Shown: piece after piece, positions 61,401 to 64,000 of the stretch
Layout: each line of letters opens with the position of its first letter
Position numbering within the stretch: position 1 is the stretch's first letter
Source: Imbricaverruca yamaguchii
Lineage: Eukaryota > Arthropoda > Thecostraca > Neoverrucidae
NCBI GenBank assembly: GCA_034440575.1
Contig: JAOTOL010000856.1
Location: forward strand, 62,001 to 126,000
Reading direction: 5' to 3'
Length of the DNA: 64,000 nucleotides
Notes under the pieces: generated by a model
Seen by the model: the letters and a program-made list of their open reading frames with translations, nothing else
What the model was told of the DNA's origin: nothing
The model's database searches: none
Translations under genes and position numbers: made by a program

Positions 61401-63105
61401 CCCCCCACACAAAAACCCCCCCAAAAAACACAAAACAAAAAACACACCACAAAATGGAAGCAAACACCTTGAACTAATTTTGCGAACGTTTTTTTTTGTT
61501 TGTACGCGGCGTACTTGACATAGCCATAGATAGCACGAGGTAGTAGTGACATCCCTCGGCTACCTATCCTATCATCTCCACTCGCATCAGCAGCGCGGCC
61601 ACACACAGTGCGACACATCCACAGCCCTGCAGAACACAGCAGCTAGAAATAGAACCCGATCACACACAGTGCGGCACACACAGTGCGACACACACAGCGC
61701 GACACACACAGTGCGACACACACAGCGACACACACAGTGCGGCACACACAGTGCGACACACACAGCGCGACACACACAGTGCGACACACACAGTGCGACA
61801 CACACAGCGCGCACACACAATGCGACACACACAGTGCGACACACACAGTGCGACACACATGCGACACACACAATGCAACACATACAATACGACACACCCG
61901 GTACGACATACAGTGAGACATATATAGTGCGACACACCAGGTGCGACATACTCAGCGCGACACACACAGCGCGACACATGCAGTGCGACACACACAGTGC
62001 GACATACACAGTGCGACACCCACAATGCCCTATGACACGCTTCAGAACAGCCATGGGTAGAAAGAGCCACTGACATGCCCAGGATTTCGCAAAGGTGGGT
62101 GGCGTAATTTTGAGGGGACGCCGTGAGTCCCTAAAGAGCGTACCTTCGGCTGAAAAAAATCGTTCAGCACGGGACTCCGGCTTCCCAGAGTGATGACCTT
62201 TCACCCAGGGGGCGCCCTCGACTAAACAAATTATGGAACACTCGGGCATCTTGGAGGAGCGCTGCATCTCCATGGGATGTAGGGGGGGGGTCTTTCGGGA
62301 CCTAGGGGAAGGGCGGATGGTTCGCTGCATATATCTGTCCCTGGAAAGAACCAGCTACTCCCGGGACGTGTCTGACTCCAAAGGCGTCGTGGTCGCCTGG
62401 ACGGGCTTACAGCGTCGGACACCGGCAGGTATCACGTGACGTGACGTGACGTGACGTGACGTGACGGCGGGCGAACGGTCGGCCGTCATGTGTCAGATAC
62501 CGGCGCTGGCTCCGGTGATGTGTTTGTTGTAGTAATAGACACTTCCAGTGTCGGGAGATTTCGGCCCCGACGTGACTCAGATACAGCGAGCGAAATTTCG
62601 CAGTTACATGTTCCCAACTGCAGCTTTGGGCTCCACGATGCCTGGCTGGATGCCATTAGGAATAAGTAAGTGCAGGATAGCAATCAAGCGATTGCGATTC
62701 ATATTCATCCACGTGAAGTCAAAGACGAATTCGCATACGAAAATCTCCGATCGCGGACAGAACTAGCCTGCGCACTCTGCCCCAGAGCAGTTGCGAGACG
62801 ACTGCTCCGGTCAAATTAGTACACTAAAACCTCCAACCATCGAAAGAACTCGTGGTCGGTGCTTCACAACTGTCCCCTGCACACACGTCCACCCCGGCCG
62901 AATTAGTACACTAAAGCCCCCAACGGCCGTCGGTACTGACCTGCACACTCTTCCTCGGAACAGTTGCGGGACACTCGGTCCGGCCCAAGACAGGGCCGGC
63001 CGCCGTGGGCCGGGGTCGGCGCCGAACACGACCGGCGGCGGTACTGGCGACAGGTGACGTCACACCCCGACCAGCCGCCGTACGGGGTCCAGCCGCCGGC
63101 CACGG
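40271..63105 (-). CDS. unc-5: UNC5-family netrin receptor, 5'-incomplete, 14 exons placed
   Basis: Type I membrane receptor for netrin, known in the family for axon repulsion and, through its death domain, for dependence-receptor signalling. Exons on the minus strand in order: 62941-63105, 52276-52422, 51282-51425, 50154-50360, 49678-49791, 48468-48608, 45739-45902, 45029-45155, 44633-44745, 43978-44124, 43135-43320, 41983-42089, 40679-40780, 40271-40442. All junctions are AG/GT and all phases agree; the sum is 2036 nt, giving 677 complete codons plus a stop. Seen domains: TSP1 repeat, TM helix, linker, ZU5, UPA, death domain. The Ig domains, first TSP1 repeat and signal peptide are not found and are inferred to lie beyond the window end. 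Introns carry LINE fragments and many tandem arrays. A 10.5 kb intron (52423-62940) separates the TSP1 and TM exons; a direct splice is in phase, but small alternative exons there cannot be excluded. Confidence 0.93.
40679..40780 (-). CDS. unc-5: unc-5 exon: death domain, part 1
   Basis: 33 full codons including RTKLCQCLNQPNSRGNDWRM and LAQMMQVN. The N-S-R-G-N-D-W-R-x-L-A motif is diagnostic of the UNC5 death domain. Acceptor is catccacag and donor AACAG-GTGAGG; the split Arg codon joins to YINYFATK in the last exon. Confidence 0.95.
41375..41937. repeat. 12-bp minisatellite in a unc-5 intron
   Basis: About 45 imperfect copies of GGATCGGTGGTG and variants such as GGATCGGTGGCG. On the minus strand it starts about 45 nt after the donor of the 41983-42089 exon. 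Confidence 0.92.
41983..42089 (-). CDS. unc-5: unc-5 exon: UPA-to-death-domain linker
   Basis: 35 codons plus two nt, starting in phase 0 (acceptor gctgccgcttcag) and ending in phase 2 (donor GGCAG-GTACGC). The Ser-rich peptide contains STVSANTCSSSSGSSVVTLD, aligned by position with the C-S-x-x-G-S-x-V-T linker of UNC5 proteins. This is the exon needed to reconcile the phase-0 donor at 43135 with the phase-2 acceptor at 40780. It sits between two large minisatellites. Confidence 0.82.
42112..42645. repeat. 33-bp minisatellite with an E-box in every unit
   Basis: Sixteen units containing GTCACGTGGCGCAC and GGGTGGCGTCAGCCGACCC. Every unit keeps CACGTG. The array starts about 20 nt upstream (minus strand) of the acceptor of the 41983-42089 exon. 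All long reading frames here are by-products of the period being a multiple of three without stops. Confidence 0.93.
43135..43320 (-). CDS. unc-5: unc-5 exon: UPA domain, part 4
   Basis: 62 codons, phase 0 at both ends. EIPFRHVWSST and LLHCSFSLEYVG match the conserved UPA ending (EIPF-x-H-x-W, L-H-C-x-F-x-LE). Acceptor is tttgcatctacag and donor CAG-GTGAGA. Confidence 0.93.
43588..43652. repeat. short tandem repeat, three copies
   Basis: ACTCGGGTGGATGGAAGC occurs three times within 65 bp. Confidence 0.85.
43978..44124 (-). CDS. unc-5: unc-5 exon: UPA domain, part 3
   Basis: 49 codons, phase 0 at both ends. SVLQLERKLGGRLLDKPKTM is the conserved UPA helix-strand segment (E-x-K-LGG-x-L-x-x-x-P-K), followed by LCLALEDL and GWKCKPQGDYQ. 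Acceptor is catgtctccgcag and donor CAG-GTGCGT. Confidence 0.93.
44455..44632 (-). repeat. diverged copies of the UPA part 2 exon donor
   Basis: Downstream of the donor at 44633, minus-strand sequences near 44475-44505 (AGCTGCCGTCGATG then TAGGTGATATC) and 44550-44585 resemble the exon end AGCTGCCTTCGAG then GTGGGTGACTTC. Similarity is partial, so this is less certain than the other junction arrays. Confidence 0.5.
44633..44745 (-). CDS. unc-5: unc-5 exon: UPA domain, part 2
   Basis: 37 codons after a split Gly: PAVKNLKLAAFGP, then YCIRVYVIEDTKAAFE. The pattern L-x-x-A-x-F-G-P and the strand RVYxxEDT are typical UPA elements. Acceptor is cttcgttccag (phase 1), donor GAG-GTGGGT (phase 0). Two diverged copies of the donor region are visible downstream at 44470-44570. 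Confidence 0.92.
45029..45155 (-). CDS. unc-5: unc-5 exon: UPA domain, part 1
   Basis: 42 codons plus one nt. SVVVLGEETINTPVYTQMD is followed by KVHIMTECLQRFVLVGQP. This matches the UPA start in UNC5, PIDD and ankyrin-type ZU5-UPA modules, where an L-x-E-E-x-x-x-TP-x-Y-x-Q motif is followed by F-V-G. Acceptor is tggctccacag (phase 0) and donor AAAG-GTAACC (phase 1). Confidence 0.92.
45300..45738. repeat. degenerate tandem repeat rich in AGGTCA, next to a ZU5 exon donor
   Basis: Many imperfect ~20-25 bp units with GACCTCAGGTCA or the reverse. The true donor on the minus strand (CTGGGAG then GTCAGTTGGTGACCT) has the same composition, so the array may have grown from it. AGGTCA is also the nuclear receptor half-site; no function is shown. 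Confidence 0.55.
45739..45902 (-). CDS. unc-5: unc-5 exon: ZU5 domain, second half
   Basis: 54 codons beginning HETLLSPVVLVGPPGTQFLK and including PIVISFHHCANL, then ending PHWE. The pattern TLLSP-V-GPxG-x-x-x-PIVIxxxHCA is the ZU5 hallmark. Acceptor is ctgtgccag (phase 1), donor GAG-GTCAGT (phase 0). Diverged copies of its acceptor and first 40 nt lie upstream at 45983, 46061 and 46162. Confidence 0.93.
45903..46215 (-). repeat. three diverged copies of the second ZU5 exon's acceptor and 5' end
   Basis: Upstream of the true exon start at 45902, exon-like starts at 45983, 46061 and 46162 are each preceded by an AG and followed by about 40 nt resembling the exon. In the exon's phase they read CEMLLLPVVVFVA, RRTLLSSVVLFFLP and RVALLYPVVLVAP against the real HETLLSPVVLVGP. 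They are linked by CAGGT pentamer runs (45915-45935, 45992-46012). Confidence 0.8.
46215..46251. repeat. poly-G run
   Basis: About 30 G with one T near the start, in a unc-5 intron. Confidence 0.9.
46717..47345 (+). mobile_element. jockey/CR1-like LINE reverse transcriptase C-terminal fragment
   Basis: Antisense to unc-5, inside its ZU5 intron. Encodes SVKLLGVKIDSHLSWDVHV, then a thumb-like segment ending in PHIRYCVSVW, and after frameshifts RSTRATANGELQVPRC and RRSFIPRA. This is the post-catalytic region of non-LTR retrotransposon reverse transcriptases. It is broken by stops and frameshifts. Confidence 0.8.
47715..48470 (-). repeat. 34-36 bp minisatellite made of copies of a unc-5 5' splice site
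   Basis: Twenty-two copies including the true exon end. Read on the minus strand each holds the exon tail CCCAATTGTCAG or a close variant, followed by GTGAGT or GTAAGT. Thirteen copies read GTGAGT, eight GTAAGT and one (near 48078) GTGTGT. Copies nearest the exon end at 48432, 48396, 48360, 48324, 48288 and 48252, exactly 36 nt apart and with no stop; beyond these the period changes to about 34 and stops appear. Confidence 0.93.
48468..48608 (-). CDS. unc-5: unc-5 exon: ZU5 domain, first half
   Basis: 46 codons: TSAGAVLSLVDAGVTLMVPE, then GAVAAGQTEEVYLAV and KDRPQLS. This is the conserved start of ZU5 (L-S-L-x-x-x-G-V-x-L-x-V-P-x-G-A, then Y-L-x-V). Acceptor is ccgctcccag and donor TCAG-GTGAGT, phase 1. 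The donor and the last codons of this exon are repeated 21 more times in the intron downstream; the six nearest copies keep the reading frame open, so the annotated end is the proximal choice among several equivalent donors. Confidence 0.92.
48640..49430. repeat. 48-bp minisatellite in the intron before the first ZU5 exon
   Basis: About 16 copies of a unit containing GTGTGAGGTCAGGCTAGCAT and CGGCGTCAATAATGACACAG. It begins about 30 nt upstream of the ZU5 acceptor on the minus strand but does not include the acceptor itself. Confidence 0.92.
49678..49791 (-). CDS. unc-5: unc-5 exon: linker entering the ZU5 domain
   Basis: 37 codons, phase 1 at both ends (acceptor gcctttgcag, donor GTAGGC). 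It ends SGVNPDNLKFGT, which joins to the next exon to make FGTVTSAGAVLSL. This matches the usual entry into ZU5 in UNC5 proteins, where a YGT-type motif precedes a GG-L-L-strand. Confidence 0.85.
50154..50360 (-). CDS. unc-5: unc-5 exon: cytoplasmic linker
   Basis: 68 codons, phase 1 at both ends. Starts LLNSPSEHHYDEPHLFLVNH and ends in a serine run, SSSSYCSS. Acceptor is cccgacag and donor is CAC-GTGAGC. It is rich in His, Ser, Pro and Gln, as expected for a disordered linker between the TM helix and ZU5. A 63-bp tandem array ends a few tens of bases upstream of its acceptor. Confidence 0.82.
50385..50640. repeat. 63-64 bp tandem array upstream of a unc-5 acceptor
   Basis: Four copies of a unit containing GTCGCCGGCCACCGAGG and TGTGTCACCACACGCGCTGG. 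On the minus strand it ends within about 30 nt of the acceptor at 50361, and the sequence next to that acceptor is a partial unit. Confidence 0.85.
51282..51425 (-). CDS. unc-5: unc-5 exon: juxtamembrane cytoplasmic linker
   Basis: 47 codons, phase 1 at both ends (acceptor ctaccgaccgacag, donor GTGAGT). The peptide includes HEARYYDNNKK, SSVAIMNPTSASLCQDYAYG and ends NSNKT. It follows the TM exon in the position of the variable UNC5 cytoplasmic linker. Little primary conservation is expected here; the call rests on splice sites, phase and open reading frame. Confidence 0.8.
51570..52276 (-). repeat. 54-bp minisatellite made of copies of the unc-5 TM exon donor end
   Basis: Fourteen copies including the true exon end. 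On the minus strand each unit holds the last ~40 nt of the TM exon (encoding GRGQSMYGLTERG) and its donor GTAGGTGAC. One copy near 52125 has lost four bases at the donor. Because 54 is a multiple of three, one frame stays open for 211 codons, but the frame used by the TM exon meets TGA five bases after every donor. Confidence 0.93.
52276..52422 (-). CDS. unc-5: unc-5 exon: transmembrane helix
   Basis: 48 full codons. A short extracellular stub (PHAVARSD) is followed by the hydrophobic helix VALYVGLAVALLVFPMIALL and a basic stop-transfer segment KLYRRKGRGQ, as in other UNC5 proteins, where DVALY also begins the helix. Acceptor is ctgtgtttcag, donor AG-GTAGGT, both phase 1, so the exon (147 nt) is symmetric and can be skipped without a frameshift. 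Both ends are amplified as minisatellites in the flanking introns. Confidence 0.92.
52423..52900 (-). repeat. ~74-bp array made of copies of the unc-5 TM exon acceptor end
   Basis: On the minus strand, five extra copies of tgtttcag followed by CTCCTCATGC and about 50 nt of the TM exon start lie upstream of the true acceptor, with exon-like starts at 52496, 52570, 52649, 52718 and 52890. A sixth partial copy near 52740-52790 lacks the acceptor. Spacings of 74, 74, 79, 69 and 172 nt mean most copies are out of frame with the real exon. Confidence 0.9.
52905..53095. repeat. pentameric CACGG/CACGA microsatellite
   Basis: Perfect and near-perfect 5-bp repeat, first CACGG then CACGA with interspersed CACGG. 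Lies just upstream (minus strand) of the TM-exon acceptor array. Confidence 0.95.
53663..53758 (-). other. short protein-like ORF in the large unc-5 intron
   Basis: Reads SYDELLPWAVIPPNCDDG and ITYVP before a TGA. Composition is protein-like and it lies in the same orientation as unc-5, but neither flanking splice sites nor the UNC5 domain plan demand an exon here. It could be a transposon remnant or an alternative exon. Confidence 0.25.
54830..55225 (-). mobile_element. CR1-like LINE reverse transcriptase fragment
   Basis: Minus-strand reading includes FSKAFAKVPHRHLIDGLEQH, GWIEAWLSRRKQRVVLHE and GPLLFSIFGNN, the central RT palm motifs before the catalytic box, followed directly by DMIEMCKIVKG from near the C-terminus. 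The catalytic region between them seems deleted. Sense orientation relative to unc-5, in its 10.5 kb intron. Confidence 0.75.
55226..57239. other. part of the large unc-5 intron without recognised features
   Basis: GC-rich islands at 55260-55720 and 56560-57000 with long but unrecognised frames on both strands. ACCTCGTGTCCCCTAATTCCT is duplicated at 55375-55420. Confidence 0.45.
57240..59490. repeat. large 43-bp minisatellite in the 10.5 kb unc-5 intron
   Basis: About 50 copies of a unit with CGACCCGCCTGTCCCACACA, CGCTGGCGGG and AAACGGCCCACAA. Length variants of 41-47 bp occur, with a disordered central zone (57780-58240) and GTGGCACC insert variants near the 59 kb end. The unit has almost no stop codons on either strand, so several frames stay open for about 800 codons; these are not evidence of a protein. 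Confidence 0.95.
60181..60485 (+). mobile_element. decayed LINE reverse transcriptase core
   Basis: Across three frames the plus strand reads LAVDASKAFDSVEHSDLL, GWYGMDSRWFSASFQERTQS, THGAVQGSTLGPVLFSL and ends IVMYVDD. These are RT motifs in the right order, including the catalytic Y-x-DD box, broken by a stop and two or three frameshifts. Confidence 0.78.
61245..61440. repeat. homopolymer block of C and A runs
   Basis: Runs of C up to about 25 and a run of about 27 A, in an order unlike any biological repeat here. A consensus artefact from low-quality reads is likely. Gly-rich frames across it should be ignored. Confidence 0.85.
61600..62020. repeat. 14-15 bp minisatellite (CACACAGTGCGACA)
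   Basis: About 28 copies of CACACAGTGCGACA with GCGCGACA and TACGACA variants. Confidence 0.93.
62432..62467. repeat. (CGTGA)n pentamer
   Basis: Six CGTGA units, creating overlapping TGACGT motifs. Confidence 0.9.
62765..62940 (-). repeat. diverged duplicate of the unc-5 TSP1 exon donor end
   Basis: Minus-strand sequence ending at 62768 (CTCGCAACTGCTC and GAGTGCGCAG) closely resembles the last 40 nt of the TSP1 exon ending at 62941, with the donor changed from GTCAGT to GCTAGT. The linking sequence with AATTAGTACACTAAA also occurs twice (62815 and 62900), giving a period of about 85 bp. Confidence 0.7.
62941..63105 (-). CDS. unc-5: unc-5 exon: second thrombospondin type 1 repeat
   Basis: Encodes 54 residues with the TSP1 pattern: GGWTPYGGWSGCDVTC, then YRRRSC, then a GG-P-C segment, then RNCSEEEC. 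The W-x(n)-W and six cysteines match the second TSP1 repeat of UNC5 proteins, which usually has a less complete tryptophan ladder than the first. Acceptor is tgttacag at 63106-63113, phase 1. Donor is GTCAGT at 62940, phase 1, so it joins directly in frame to the TM exon. The acceptor lies inside a tandem array of near-identical acceptors. Confidence 0.9.
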
Positions 63106-63290
63106 CTGTAACAGACGGGTGTGACGTCACACCACGACCACGACTGTAACAGACGGGTGACGTCACACCACGATCACGGCTGTAACATACGGGTGACGTC
63201 ACACCACGACCACGGCTGCAACAGACGGGTGTGACGTCACACCACGACCACGGCTGTAACAGACGGGTGACGTCATAATCCCACTAAGAA
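63050..63290 (-). repeat. 34-37 bp array made of copies of the unc-5 TSP1 exon acceptor
   Basis: On the minus strand the true acceptor ctgttacag-CCGTGG is followed at higher coordinates by four more copies (near 63140, 63178, 63214 and 63249) in units that also hold GTGTGACGTCAC. One copy reads tatgttacag and one tctgttgcag; all keep the AG and first exon bases. Confidence 0.85.
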
Positions 63291-63329
63291 CCACGCCTCA
63301 AAGAACTGTGTGAGATGTATGACCTAATT

Positions 63330-63332
<3 letters not shown>

Positions 63333-63382
<50 letters not shown>
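63333..63382. repeat. (AT)n microsatellite
   Basis: About 24 AT dinucleotides, bounded by TTCAATAT and ATATTGAA so that the whole block is a palindrome. Confidence 0.95.
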
Positions 63383-63385
<3 letters not shown>

Positions 63386-64000
63386 AATTTTATATATATA
63401 CATATCCGGCACCCCACAGCTTACTTTCCCCAGCCAGATAAAAATGCAGACATCTATTTACCTGGTATATTCAGTTAACGTTTTCAGCACTAGTATCGCT
63501 GTATACCGATACTGCATGTGTTTAGCTAATTAGCTTGCAAGATTTTCGACCGCGACAAACGTTGGTGAACATACCGTAGCGGTACCTCCGTTATAATGGT
63601 TAGTCATCGTGTTCTCCGGTATTAACATCCGGTGAAGTAACGATAAGCATAGAGAGACACGTGAAATATTGCTGTTGGAGGGCCCAAACACACTTCCGAT
63701 TGATGCAATGAAATCTTCTCAACGTTAAATATCCCGTCGAAGGCGCTTTTGCAAAATTGTGTGTTTCTGGGCCGGTCAATTTGTGAACCCAACCAACCCT
63801 GGCGCCAAGTCTGGTACGCCACCAGGTTTCTCGACACCTAACCACACCCAACCCGTGACAATTTCCGGCACGCTTCCGACTGTCGTGTTTCCACCAGGGC
63901 TCATCCGTCTGTGACGCTCCCGCAGCCGCCTGCTTCGGACCAGCTCTGAGTTTCGCCCGGCCCGGCTTTGAGCGATTGATCTTTACGGCCGCAGGGCGGA
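63383..64000. other. upstream unc-5 intron, no exon found
   Basis: No TSP1 or Ig motif is visible on the minus strand, so the next upstream exon should lie beyond the window. Confidence 0.5.

Noticed and set aside
62290..62450. Possible Ig-domain exon on the plus strand (LTASDTGRYHV in one frame)
   Set aside because: The motif is preceded by a stop in its own frame, lies on the strand opposite to unc-5, and no splice sites or partner strand were found.

Overview
This looks like a repeat-rich invertebrate nuclear genome, most likely an arthropod and possibly a crustacean. The evidence is spliced genes with GT-AG introns, tRNA-derived SINEs, decayed CR1/jockey-type LINE pieces, a DIRS-type tyrosine recombinase, Harbinger-like and MULE-like DNA transposon remnants, a short TTAGG-like run, and more than twenty minisatellites. 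No bacterial-style operons, promoters, CRISPR arrays or rRNA genes are visible. The species cannot be fixed from the sequence alone.

Layout. Positions 1 to about 40,000 are mostly gene-poor. They hold minisatellites (1-427, 5,648-6,487, 21,985-22,345, 27,285-28,250, 34,285-34,735, 34,966-35,812, 36,386-37,295), transposon remnants (CR1 at 2.2-3.5 kb, MULE-like at 4.7-6.75 kb, YR element at 10.1-11.9 kb, Harbinger-like at 17.2-17.6 kb, LINE RNase H at 36-37.6 kb) and at least four tRNA-derived SINEs of similar design on the minus strand. One minus-strand exon candidate (15,442-15,803) looks protein-coding but I do not recognise its family.

Positions 40,271 to 63,105, minus strand, hold the one clear gene: a 5'-incomplete netrin receptor of the UNC5 family. 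I could place 14 exons whose splice phases all fit. They encode the second thrombospondin type 1 repeat, the transmembrane helix, the cytoplasmic linker, the ZU5 domain, the UPA domain and the C-terminal death domain with its stop codon. The Ig domains, first TSP1 repeat and signal peptide should lie beyond position 64,000.

The most unusual feature is how the introns of this gene are built. Several minisatellites are tandem copies of the gene's own exon-intron junctions. The ZU5 exon ending at 48,468 is followed by 21 further copies of its 5' splice site, nearly all keeping a consensus GTRAGT. The six nearest are spaced exactly 36 nt apart in an open frame, so each could add 12 residues. The TM exon has both its acceptor side (52,430-52,890) and its donor side (51,570-52,276) amplified. 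The TSP1 exon acceptor is amplified at 63,105-63,280. Older, diverged junction copies sit next to the second ZU5 exon and one UPA exon. I treat this junction-seeded amplification, with possible effects on UNC5 isoforms, as the best candidate for an undescribed phenomenon here.
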